A stretch of DNA of 44,696 nt from Nocardioides soli (GTDB taxonomy: Bacteria; Actinomycetota; Actinomycetes; Propionibacteriales; Nocardioidaceae). A model generated the notes under the pieces. It was given only the letters and a program-made list of their open reading frames with translations, was not told the origin of the DNA and did no database searches. The translations under genes and the position numbers were made by a program. The DNA is taken from the NCBI RefSeq assembly GCF_014191495.1, contig NZ_JACHWR010000007.1, forward strand, positions 1 through 44,696. The letters are read 5' to 3'. Below, one piece after another: positions 1 through 7,545 of this stretch (position 1 is the first letter of the stretch; each line of letters starts with the position of its first letter).

Positions 1-85
1 GCCCGTCCGGGTCGGCGTGGTCGAGGGGGACCGCGGCGGTGTGGTCGGTGACCCGGTAGCCCGGGACGAGGTAGCGCGCCGGCAT
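1..85 (-). CDS. alpha/beta hydrolase, proline iminopeptidase-like (5' end only)
   Basis: Reading the minus strand from an ATG at 85 gives 28 codons before the window ends. The peptide begins MPARYLVPGYRVTDHT and continues AAVPLDHADPDG. The pattern VPGxxVTDH followed by VPLDHxDPDG is typical of the N-terminus of prolyl aminopeptidase-type alpha/beta hydrolases in Actinobacteria. The nucleophile elbow and the rest of the catalytic triad lie outside the window, so the call rests on the N-terminal motif alone. The gene is divergent from the PadR operon and shares its 83-bp intergenic region, so the dyad at 104-127 could also affect it. Confidence 0.6.
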   Translation of the reverse strand, partial: MPARYLVPGYRVTDHTAAVPLDHADPDG

Positions 86-103
86 CGCCGCAGTCTGTCA
101 TGC

Positions 104-127
104 ATACGTGGTATACATACCGAGTAT
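104..127. promoter_or_regulatory. 24-bp imperfect dyad, likely PadR operator
   Basis: The sequence has the form ATAC-nn-GGTAT-nn-ATACC-nn-GTAT, symmetric about 115/116 with 9 of 12 base pairs matching. It lies in an AT-rich island 41 bp before the padR start. PadR proteins usually bind ATGT/ATAC-rich dyads in their own promoters, so autoregulation is the natural reading (inference). The site lies between two divergent genes. Confidence 0.65.
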
Positions 128-168
128 CCATCCGTCACGGGGGCGGATGGCGAACGGGGGAGGCCAGC

Positions 169-753
169 ATGTCGGTGCGGCAGGCGCTGCTCGCGCTGCT
201 GGAGGAGGGGCCGCGCTACGGCTACCAGCTGCGCGCGCAGTTCGAGCAGCGGACGGGTGCGACCTGGCCGCTCAACGTCGGGCAGGTCTACACGACGCTG
301 ACCCGGCTCGAGCGCGACGGCCTCGTCGAGGGCGCCGGCGACGACGGCGCGGGGCACGTGGTCTACCGGATCACCGAGGCCGGCAGCGACGAGGTGGCGA
401 CCTGGTTCACGACGCCGGTCGAGCGCGCCCAGCCGCCGCGCGACGAGCTGGCGATCAAGCTCGCGCTGGCCGTCACCGTGCCGGGGGTCGACGTCGGGAC
501 GGTCATCCAGCAGCAGCGCACGGCGACGATGTCCGCGCTCCAGGACTACACCCGGCTCAAGCGCCGGGCCGCCGACGGGCAGTCGCGCGAGGACCTCGCG
601 TGGACGCTGGTGCTGGACTCGCTGGTCTTCGGCGCCGAGGCCGAGATCCGGTGGCTCGACCACTGCGAGGCGCGCCTGCGGCGCGCCCAGCTGGAGCGGC
701 CGGAGGCCGCCCCAGCGACGCCGGCCGCCGTCGAGCGGGAGGCGTCGCGATGA
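169..753 (+). CDS. PadR family transcriptional regulator
   Basis: The protein is 194 aa. The N-terminal winged helix (about residues 1-85) shows the PadR signature: LLALLEEGPRYGYQL, then VGQVYTTLTRLERDGLVEG and a wing strand ending in VYRIT. The C-terminal half is the helical PadR_2/Vir_Act_alpha_C dimerisation domain. I chose the ATG at 169 because GGGGGAGG lies just upstream; an earlier in-frame start at 100 would precede the operator and has no ribosome site. The gene overlaps the next small ORF by ATGA and is followed by an ABC ATPase and a permease. This layout is typical of PadR repressors that control an efflux-type ABC transporter. Confidence 0.9.
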   Translation: MSVRQALLALLEEGPRYGYQLRAQFEQRTGATWPLNVGQVYTTLTRLERDGLVEGAGDDGAGHVVYRITEAGSDEVATWFTTPVERAQPPRDELAIKLALAVTVPGVDVGTVIQQQRTATMSALQDYTRLKRRAADGQSREDLAWTLVLDSLVFGAEAEIRWLDHCEARLRRAQLERPEAAPATPAAVEREASR

Positions 754-893
754 CCGCGAGCGTGACCATCGAGCAGGCGCAGCGCCTGCGCGAGGCCGAG
801 ACGCGCTGGCTGCGGCAGAGCGCCGACCGGCTCCGCGCCGCCCATGCCCGACCCGCCGCGGCGCGGACCGAGCGCCAGGAGGACGAGTCGTGA
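750..893 (+). CDS. small hypothetical protein (47 aa) within the padR-ABC operon
   Basis: The ATG at 750 overlaps the padR stop (ATGA), and the stop at 891-893 overlaps the GTG start of the ABC ATPase. The product starts MTASVTIEQAQRLREAETRW and is Arg/Ala/Glu-rich, probably one amphipathic helix, with no signal peptide or membrane segment. Overlaps at both ends suggest a translationally coupled gene rather than a spacer. I do not recognise the family. It might help assemble the transporter or act with PadR, but the sequence shows no function. Confidence 0.55.
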   Translation: MTASVTIEQAQRLREAETRWLRQSADRLRAAHARPAAARTERQEDES

Positions 894-1612
894 CCGCCGT
901 GCTCCAGCTGCGAGAGGTGACCCGGGTGCACGGTGCGGGCGAGACCGAGGTGCACGCGCTCCGGTCGGTCTCCTTCGCCGCCCATCCCGGCGAGCTGGTC
1001 GCGGTGATGGGCCCGTCGGGCTCGGGCAAGTCGACGCTGCTCACCCTGGCCGGCGGCCTGGACACGCCGACCGCCGGCACGGTGACGGTCGAGGGCCAGG
1101 ACCTCGCCGCGCTCGGCGCCGCCGGCCGCGCGCGGGCCCGGCGTACGTCGATCGGCTTCGTCTTCCAGGACTTCAACCTGATCCCCGCCCTCACCGCGGT
1201 CGAGAACGTCGCCCTCCCGCTCGAGCTCGACGGCGTCCGCAGTCGGACCGCCCGGGCCACCGCGCGGCGGGCGCTCGAGGAGGTCGGCATCGCCGACCTC
1301 GCCGACCGGTTCCCCGACCACATGTCCGGCGGCCAGCAGCAGCGGGTCGCGATCGCCCGCGCGGTCGTCGGCGACCGGCGGCTGATCCTGGCCGACGAGC
1401 CGACCGGCGCGCTCGACAGCGAGACCGGCGAGAGCATCCTGCGGCTGCTCCGCGCGCGCTGTGACGCGGGCGCGGCCGGCGTACTCGTCACCCACGAGGC
1501 GCGGCACGCCGCCTGGGCGGACCGGGTCGTCTTCCTGCGCGACGGCGTCGTCGTCGACGAGACCGGCGCCGACCGGGCCGACGCGCTGCTCGACGCGGGC
1601 GCCACGCAGTGA
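890..1612 (+). CDS. ABC transporter ATP-binding protein (MacB/LolD type)
   Basis: The protein is 240 aa, cytoplasmic, and supplies ATP hydrolysis for the FtsX-type permease that follows. Visible motifs are Walker A GPSGSGKST (about residues 41-49), a Q-loop in FVFQDFNLIP, the signature MSGGQQQR (about 145-152), Walker B LILADEPTGALD, and an H-loop in VTHEARHA. The DEPTGALD box and short length fit the MacB/LolD/FtsE-like group. The GTG start overlaps the previous stop, and the stop overlaps the permease GTG start. Known members of this group export lipoproteins, peptides or antibiotics; the substrate here cannot be told. Confidence 0.93.
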   Translation: MTAVLQLREVTRVHGAGETEVHALRSVSFAAHPGELVAVMGPSGSGKSTLLTLAGGLDTPTAGTVTVEGQDLAALGAAGRARARRTSIGFVFQDFNLIPALTAVENVALPLELDGVRSRTARATARRALEEVGIADLADRFPDHMSGGQQQRVAIARAVVGDRRLILADEPTGALDSETGESILRLLRARCDAGAAGVLVTHEARHAAWADRVVFLRDGVVVDETGADRADALLDAGATQ

Positions 1613-4254
1613 GCGGGCTGACCTCCTGGCGACTGGCGCTCCGCCTCGCCGGGCGCGACGCCCTGCGTCACCGGGGCCGCTCGGTGCTCGTGCTCGTGAT
1701 GATCGCCCTGCCCGTGCTGGCGGTGACGGCCGCGGACGTGATCATCCGGACCCAGGACGTCAGCAGTGTCGAGGGGCTCGACCGGCGGCTCGGGTCGGCC
1801 GACGCCCAGCTCGAGGTGCCGGCGGGCGGGGCGCCGGTGCTCCAGGCCTTCGACCCGCTCGACGGCAACACTTCGACGGGTGGGGCCGACCGCGTCCCGA
1901 CCGCGCAGCAGCTGGCCGACGCCCTGGGAGGAGCCCGGCTCGTCGAGCAGCGCGAGGGCGACCTCCTGGTCCGCACCGAGGACGGCGTGACGTACGCCGC
2001 CGGCACCGAGGTCGACCTGCGGGACCCGATGACCGACGGCCTCTTCGAGCTCGCCTCCGGCCGGTGGCCGGCCGTCGACGACGAGGCGGTCGTCAACCAG
2101 GCGATGCTCGATCGGGGTTACGCCGTGGGCGACCGCCTCGACCTGGTCGTCGACGGCGCGCCGTCGCCCGTCATCGTCGGCGTGGCGGAGTCCACGGCCT
2201 CGCGCGGCTACCCGCTGGCGGCCGGTCGGCTCGGCAGCCTCGGCATCGAGGTCAGCCGCGCCGCGTGGGGCATGGGGCCGGCGTACCTCGCCGCCGGTGG
2301 CCCGGTCTCGTGGGAGACGGTGCAGGAGCTCAACGCCCTCGGCGCGACGGTGCTGTCGCGGGCGGTGCTCACCGATCCGCCACCCGACTCGGAGATCCCG
2401 GACGAGATCCGTGGCTGGAGCGGCGGCACCGACGACGCGATGATCGCGGTCATCGTGCTGGTCGTGGCGATGGCCCTACTGGAGGTCGTGCTCCTCGCCG
2501 GCCCGGCGTTCGCCGTCACGGCCCGACGCCAGTCGCGCACGCTGGCCCTGATGGCCGCCAGCGGCGGCACCCCCGCCCAGAGCCGCCGGGTGGTCGTCGG
2601 CGGTGGTGTCGTGCTCGGTGTGGTCGCCGCGGTGAGCGGCGTCCTGCTCGGCATCGCGGTCGGCTGGCTGCTCGTGCCCGTGGTGCAGCACTGGTCGAGC
2701 GAACGGTTCGGTCCGTTCGACGTGCCGTGGCCGCACCTCGTGGGCATCATGCTCTTCGGTCTCGTCAGCGCCGTGCTGGCCGCCGTGGTGCCGGCCTGGA
2801 TCGCATCCCGCCAGGACGTCGTGGCGGTGCTGGCCGGACGCCGTGCCGACCGACGCCCGTCGCTGCGGTCGCCGCTCCTCGGCGTCGGCCTGCTCGGCGC
2901 CGGGATCGCCGGCTCGGCGTACGGCGCCACCTCGGCGTCGAGCGGCGAGTTCACGATCGCCGCCTCGGCGGTCGTCGCGGTGCTCGGGATGATCCTGCTG
3001 GTCCCGGTCGTCGTCGTGGCCCTGGCCCGGCTGGCCGGCCGGCTGCCGCTGTCGCCGCGCTACGCCACGCGCGACGCGGCGCGGCACCGTACCCGCACGG
3101 TGCCCGCGGTGGCCGCCGTGGCCGCGACGGTCGCCGGGGTGGTCGCGCTCGGCATCGGCGTGACCAGCGACGAGGCGGAGAACCGCGGCACCTACCAGGC
3201 GATGCTGCCGATGGGCGACGGCGCCGTCACCGCCCCAGGGCTGACCGATGAGCAGTGGTCGCGCCTCCAGGACACCGTCGCCGGCAAGCTGCCCGGCGCC
3301 GACCTCACGCCGATCGTGGGTGTCCCCGAGAGCTCCCCGATCGCCGACCCCGAGGCGCGGTCCTACTACGTCGAGGCGCACCTGCCCGGCAAGCGCGACG
3401 GCGAGCCGCTGCTCGACGGGTGGGGGTCGTCGTACGGCTCGTCGATCCTCGCGGGGGACCGGCTGCCGTCGATCGTCCGTGGCATCTCCCTCGGTGACCG
3501 CGACCGCGCCGACGCGGCGCTCGCGACGGGCCGGGCGGTGATCTTCACCGACCACCCGGTCGACGCCGGCGAGGTCGTCCTGCGCGCCTCGTGGTGGACG
3601 CCCGGCGATGGCGACGAGCTGCCGCCGGTGACCGTGCCGGCGGCGTTCGTGTCGTACACCGGGACCGACCGGGTCGCGACGATGGTGCTGCCGCACGACG
3701 TCCTCCGGCAGCTCGACGTGCCGACCGCGAGGGTCGGGCTGGCGGTCGGCGGCGTCGGGATCTCCGCCGAGAGCGAGCGCGCCGTCGCCGACGCCGCGCG
3801 GTCCGTCACGAGCGACGCCGGGTTCTACGTCGAGCGGGGCTACCAGATGCCCGACGAGACGATGATCGCGCAGCTGGTGCTCGCCGGTCTCGGCGGCGTG
3901 CTGATGCTCGGCGGCACGCTGACCGCGACCTTCCTGGCCCTCTCCGACGCGCGTCCGGACCTCGCCACGCTCGCCTCCGTCGGCGCCTCGCCGCGGCGAC
4001 GGCGCTCGATCGCCGCGTCGTACGCGCTCGTGATCGGCTTCGTCGGTGCCACCCTCGGCGCCCTGGTGGGCTTCATTCCGGGCATCGCGGTCAGCTACCC
4101 GCTCACCCGCGGCTACGCCGAGGTCCGCGCGCACTACCTCGACATCCCCTGGCTGATGATCCTCGGCCTGGTCGTGGCGCTGCCCCTCCTCACCGCCGCC
4201 ATCGTCGGGCTCTGCGCCCGGTCCCGACTGCCCCTGGTCACCCGGGTCGACTGA
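1609..4254 (+). CDS. FtsX-like ABC transporter permease
   Basis: The protein is 881 aa, the usual size for actinobacterial double-FtsX permeases. It has an N-terminal membrane segment (about residues 20-45), a large extracytoplasmic region, a first FtsX block of about three helices (270-410) with the typical loop ALMAASGGTPAQSRR, and further helices near 425-475. A second extracytoplasmic domain follows, then a C-terminal FtsX block with the paired loop TLASVGASPRRRR (about 790-803) and two final helices. The GTG start overlaps the ATPase stop, so the two are translationally coupled. With PadR control, an exporter for a toxic or cell-envelope compound is likely (inference). Confidence 0.9.
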   Translation: MSGLTSWRLALRLAGRDALRHRGRSVLVLVMIALPVLAVTAADVIIRTQDVSSVEGLDRRLGSADAQLEVPAGGAPVLQAFDPLDGNTSTGGADRVPTAQQLADALGGARLVEQREGDLLVRTEDGVTYAAGTEVDLRDPMTDGLFELASGRWPAVDDEAVVNQAMLDRGYAVGDRLDLVVDGAPSPVIVGVAESTASRGYPLAAGRLGSLGIEVSRAAWGMGPAYLAAGGPVSWETVQELNALGATVLSRAVLTDPPPDSEIPDEIRGWSGGTDDAMIAVIVLVVAMALLEVVLLAGPAFAVTARRQSRTLALMAASGGTPAQSRRVVVGGGVVLGVVAAVSGVLLGIAVGWLLVPVVQHWSSERFGPFDVPWPHLVGIMLFGLVSAVLAAVVPAWIASRQDVVAVLAGRRADRRPSLRSPLLGVGLLGAGIAGSAYGATSASSGEFTIAASAVVAVLGMILLVPVVVVALARLAGRLPLSPRYATRDAARHRTRTVPAVAAVAATVAGVVALGIGVTSDEAENRGTYQAMLPMGDGAVTAPGLTDEQWSRLQDTVAGKLPGADLTPIVGVPESSPIADPEARSYYVEAHLPGKRDGEPLLDGWGSSYGSSILAGDRLPSIVRGISLGDRDRADAALATGRAVIFTDHPVDAGEVVLRASWWTPGDGDELPPVTVPAAFVSYTGTDRVATMVLPHDVLRQLDVPTARVGLAVGGVGISAESERAVADAARSVTSDAGFYVERGYQMPDETMIAQLVLAGLGGVLMLGGTLTATFLALSDARPDLATLASVGASPRRRRSIAASYALVIGFVGATLGALVGFIPGIAVSYPLTRGYAEVRAHYLDIPWLMILGLVVALPLLTAAIVGLCARSRLPLVTRVD

Positions 4255-4260
4255 GCCTGG

Positions 4261-4320
4261 CCGGGTCGGCCGGGGTCGGCCGGGGTCGGTCGGGATCGGT
4301 CGGGGTCGGTCGGGGTTGTG
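4261..4320. repeat. 10-bp tandem repeat, six units
   Basis: Six consecutive 10-bp units of the form CGGGGTCGG(C/T) lie immediately after the permease stop. Units 1, 4 and 6 carry substitutions. It is non-coding and followed at once by the 67-bp palindrome. It could vary in copy number by slippage. No function can be read from it. Confidence 0.75.
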
Positions 4321-4328
4321 GAGACGTC

Positions 4329-4395
4329 GGGATAGTCCGTCACGTTCTGGTTGCCGTCACCGGCGATCCGCATCCGGAACGTGACGGACTATCCC
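4329..4395. repeat. 67-bp palindromic element, copy 1
   Basis: The left arm begins GGGATAGTCCGTCACGTTC and the right arm is its inverse, ending GAACGTGACGGACTATCCC. The arms pair over about 22 bp around a loop near 4352-4373. A second element of exactly the same length and arm sequence lies at 13419-13485. There is no T-tract, so this is not a classical intrinsic terminator, though a hairpin this long after a stop codon could still end transcription. Confidence 0.8.
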
Positions 4396-4418
4396 GGTCG
4401 GTCCCACCTTCAATAAAA

Positions 4419-4432
4419 AGTCAGGCTTGACT
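4419..4432. promoter_or_regulatory. AGTCA-N4-TGACT dyad, likely TetR operator in the promoter
   Basis: A 5-bp inverted repeat with a 4-bp centre lies in the only AT-rich stretch here (4411-4443). It overlaps a TTGACT hexamer (4427-4432) that could serve as a -35 box, followed by TTAGTA near 4438. The site is 20 bp before the tetR ATG, so autorepression of the operon is likely (inference). Confidence 0.5.
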
Positions 4433-4451
4433 GTTTGTTAGTACGCCGAGC

Positions 4452-5063
4452 ATGCTGGGCGGCATGCCGACCACGACCCGCGTGCCCCAGGAGGAGCGGA
4501 CCCGGGTGATGCGGGCGCGGCTGCTCGAGGCCACGATCGAGTGCCTGGTGGAGCGCGGGTTCGCGGGAACGTCGACCACGCTGGTGTCCGAGCGGGCCGG
4601 GGTGAGTCGGGGGGCCCAGCTGCACCACTTCCCCACGAAGAACGACCTGGTCGTCGCCGCGGTCGAGCACCTCACCGAGAAGCGGGGCGTCGAGCTCGTC
4701 GCGGCGGCGGACGCGCTGCCGGACGGGCCGCGGCACACCCGCGCGGTGCTGGACATGCTGGCCGACCACTTCACCGGGGCCGTCTTCGCGGCGGCGCTGG
4801 AGCTCTGGGTCGCGGCCCGTACCGACGCCTCCCTGCTCGCGGCCGTCGAGCCGCTGGAGCAGCGCATCGGCCGCGAGACCCACCGCCTGACGGTCGAGCT
4901 GCTCGGTCTCGACGAGTCCATGCCCGGCAACCGCGAGCTGGCCCAGGCCACCCTCGACCTCGTGCGCGGTCTCGGGCTGGCCGACACGATCACCGACGAC
5001 AGCCGCCGGCGCGCGGCGATCCTCGACCGCTGGGCCGACGTGCTGGACAAGGAGCTCGGATGA
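4452..5063 (+). CDS. TetR/AcrR family transcriptional regulator
   Basis: The protein is 203 aa. The N-terminal helix-turn-helix is clear: LLEATIECLVERGFAGTSTT, then RAGVSRGAQLHHFPTKNDLV. The C-terminal domain is helical and variable, as usual for ligand binding. Two in-frame starts exist, ATG 4452 and ATG 4464. Neither has a strong ribosome site, and a promoter just upstream would make the first start leaderless. It is the first gene of a seven-gene operon and overlaps the next by ATGA. The likely role is repression of the acyl-CoA catabolic operon until an acyl-CoA intermediate is bound (inference). Confidence 0.88.
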   Translation: MLGGMPTTTRVPQEERTRVMRARLLEATIECLVERGFAGTSTTLVSERAGVSRGAQLHHFPTKNDLVVAAVEHLTEKRGVELVAAADALPDGPRHTRAVLDMLADHFTGAVFAAALELWVAARTDASLLAAVEPLEQRIGRETHRLTVELLGLDESMPGNRELAQATLDLVRGLGLADTITDDSRRRAAILDRWADVLDKELG

Positions 5064-5842
5064 CCCTCCTCGACGACCTGCTCGCCGACCTCACCGTCGA
5101 GGGCGACCGGCTCTGGGCCGCCGTCGCCGGCCTCGACGCCGACGGCTGGGCGACGCCCACCCCCGCTGCCGGGTGGACGGTCGCCACCCAGATCGCCCAC
5201 CTCGCCTGGACCGACGAGGTCGCCACCGTCGCCGCGACCGACCAGGACGCCTGGGAAGCGATCGTCCTCGATGCGGTCGCGGACCCGATGGGCTACGTCG
5301 ATGCGCAGGCGCTCGAGGTCGCCCGGCTCGCCCCGGAGGCGCTGCTCGCGCGCTGGGGCGCGGCACGCGACGGGCTGCGGGCGGCGCTGCGCGACCACCC
5401 GGCCCGGGAGCGGATGCCGTGGTTCGGCCCGCCGATGTCCCCGGCGTCGATGGCGACCGCGCGGTTCATGGAGACCTGGGCCCACGCGCTCGACGTGTAC
5501 GCCGCGCTGGGCGTCGACCCCGAGCCGACCGACCGGATTCGGCACGTCGCGCACCTCGGCGTCCGCACCCGGGACTTCGCGTTCGGCGTCCACGCCCTCG
5601 AGCCGCCGGCCGGGGAGTTCCGCACCGACCTCGTGGCCCCCTCGGGTGACCAGTGGTCGTGGGGACCCGAGGACGCCGCCCAGACCGTCACCGGGAGCGC
5701 GTGGGACTTCTGCCTGCTGGTCACCCAGCGGGTGCATCGCGACGACACCGACCTCGTCGCGACCGGCGCCGACGCCGAGCGGTGGCTGACGATCGCGCAG
5801 GCGTTCGCCGGCCCGGCGGGCGAAGGGCGGCCGCCGCGGTGA
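5060..5842 (+). CDS. TIGR03084-type metal-binding protein (MDMPI/DinB-like fold)
   Basis: The protein is 260 aa. The N-terminal half has the four-helix MDMPI_N/DinB-like pattern WAAVAGLDADGWATPTPAAG, WTVATQIAHLAWTDEVA and METWAHALDVYAALG. The His residues in AHLA and WAHALDV would be metal ligands by analogy with mycothiol-dependent maleylpyruvate isomerase. The C-terminal part, with DFCLLVTQRVHRDDTDL, fits the TIGR03084/wyosine-like extension. The ATG at 5060 overlaps the tetR stop and the gene overlaps the next by GTGA. Its role in acyl-CoA catabolism is unknown; a mycothiol-linked step is possible but unproven. Confidence 0.8.
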   Translation: MTLLDDLLADLTVEGDRLWAAVAGLDADGWATPTPAAGWTVATQIAHLAWTDEVATVAATDQDAWEAIVLDAVADPMGYVDAQALEVARLAPEALLARWGAARDGLRAALRDHPARERMPWFGPPMSPASMATARFMETWAHALDVYAALGVDPEPTDRIRHVAHLGVRTRDFAFGVHALEPPAGEFRTDLVAPSGDQWSWGPEDAAQTVTGSAWDFCLLVTQRVHRDDTDLVATGADAERWLTIAQAFAGPAGEGRPPR

Positions 5843-7545
5843 GGATCGGCAACTGCTCGGGCTTCTACGGTGACCGGCTCCCCGCGATGCGGGAGATGCT
5901 GGAGGGACGCCAGGAGGATGGGCAGAGTCTGGACTACCTGACCGGCGACTACCTCGCCGAGCTGACCATGCTGATCCTCGGCAGGGACACGATGAAGGAC
6001 CCGTCGCTGGGCTACGCGAAGACCTTCGTGCGCCAGGTCGAGGACTGCCTGGGCCTGGCGCTGGAGCGCGGCGTCCGGATCGTCAGCAACGCGGGCGGGC
6101 TCAACCCGGCGGGCCTCGCCGACCGGCTCCGCGAGGTCGCGCGCGGGCTGGGCCTCGACCCGGCGATCGCGCACGTCGAGGGCGACGACGTCCGGTCGCT
6201 CGGCTTCCCGAACGCACTGACCGCCAACGCCTACCTCGGCGGCTTCGGCATCGCGGCCGCGCTCCTCGCAGGGGCCGACGTCGTCGTCACCGGTCGCGTC
6301 ACCGACGCCAGCCTGGTGGTCGGACCCGCCGTCGCCCATCACGGGTGGACGCCCACGTCGTACGACGAGCTGGCCGGCGCCGTCGTGGCCGGACACGTGC
6401 TGGAGTGCGGCTGCCAGGCCACCGGCGGCAACTTCTCCGGCTTCACGACGCTCCCGAACCGAGACCTGCCTCTCGGCTTCCCGCTCGCCGAGATAGCCGC
6501 CGACGGCGGCAGCGTGATCACCAAGCACCCCGGCACCGGCGGGGCGGTCACCGTCGACACGGTCACCGCGCAGCTGCTCTACGAGATCCAGTCGACCCGC
6601 TACCTCAACCCCGACGTCACCACTCGCCTCGACAGCGTCGAGCTGAGCCAGGTCGGCCCCGACCGCGTCTCGATCAGCGGGGCACGCGGCGAGCCGCCGC
6701 CGGAGCGGCTCAAGGTCTGCGTCAACGAGCTGGGCGGCTTCCGCAACACGGTCGAGCTCGTGCTCACCGGGCTCGACATCGACGCCAAGGCCGACTGGGT
6801 GCGCGACCAGCTCGATCCGGCGCTGGTCGCGGCCGAGGTGAGCTGGACCCGCACCGCGCTGCCGTCCGTCGACGCCGACACCGAGGAGGGCGCGTCGGCG
6901 CTGCTGCGCTGCACGGTGAAGGACCCGACGCCCGACCCGGTCGGCCGTGCCTTCACCGGCGCGGCGGTCGAGCTCGCGCTCGCGTCGTACCCCGGCTTCA
7001 CGATGACCGCGCCGCCGGCCGCGCCCGCGCCGTACGGCATCTACCGCGCGGAGTACGTCGACCGCTCGGCCGTCACCCACACGGTGGTGCACGGGGACGG
7101 ACGTCGCGAGGTCGTCGCGGACCCGACCGCCTTCGGCGAGGCCGACCACCGCGGTGGCCTGCGTCCGTCGCCCTACCCGGCGCCCACCGACTCGCTGACC
7201 CGCCGCGCACCGCTCGGGTCGTTCGTGCACGCCCGCTCGGGCGACAAGGGCGGCGATGCCAACCTCGGCCTCTGGGTGATGCACGACGGGTCCGACAAGT
7301 ATGACGCGCGGGTCACGTGGCTGACGAAGCTGATCACGCCGCGCAAGGTGCGCGAGCTGGTGCCGGAGGCGGCCGATCTCGTCGTCGAGGTGCACGTGCT
7401 GCCCAACCTGGGTGGTGTCAACGTGCTGATCCGCGGGCTGCTCGGCGAGGGCGTCGCCGCGTCGACGCGCTTCGACCCGCAGGCCAAGGGGCTCGGCGAG
7501 TGGGTGCGCTCGCGCATGGTCAACATCGAGGAGCGGCTGCTGTGA
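5839..7545 (+). CDS. acyclic terpene utilization AtuA family protein (DUF1446)
   Basis: The protein is 568 aa, near the usual size for the full two-domain form. The N-terminal DUF1446 domain (about 1-440) starts RIGNCSGFYGDRL and contains YLTGDYLAELTM, SNAGGLNPAGLADRLRE, VVTGRVTDASLVVGP and CGCQATGGNFSGF. The C-terminal domain (about 455-568) has the AtuA-like motif SFVHARSGDKGGDANLGLWV. AtuA is required for citronellol/geraniol use in Pseudomonas, but its chemistry was not settled as far as I know. The GTG start overlaps the preceding stop, and the gene overlaps the next dehydrogenase. I recall Rv0976c of M. tuberculosis in the same position. Confidence 0.9.
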   Translation: MRIGNCSGFYGDRLPAMREMLEGRQEDGQSLDYLTGDYLAELTMLILGRDTMKDPSLGYAKTFVRQVEDCLGLALERGVRIVSNAGGLNPAGLADRLREVARGLGLDPAIAHVEGDDVRSLGFPNALTANAYLGGFGIAAALLAGADVVVTGRVTDASLVVGPAVAHHGWTPTSYDELAGAVVAGHVLECGCQATGGNFSGFTTLPNRDLPLGFPLAEIAADGGSVITKHPGTGGAVTVDTVTAQLLYEIQSTRYLNPDVTTRLDSVELSQVGPDRVSISGARGEPPPERLKVCVNELGGFRNTVELVLTGLDIDAKADWVRDQLDPALVAAEVSWTRTALPSVDADTEEGASALLRCTVKDPTPDPVGRAFTGAAVELALASYPGFTMTAPPAAPAPYGIYRAEYVDRSAVTHTVVHGDGRREVVADPTAFGEADHRGGLRPSPYPAPTDSLTRRAPLGSFVHARSGDKGGDANLGLWVMHDGSDKYDARVTWLTKLITPRKVRELVPEAADLVVEVHVLPNLGGVNVLIRGLLGEGVAASTRFDPQAKGLGEWVRSRMVNIEERLL

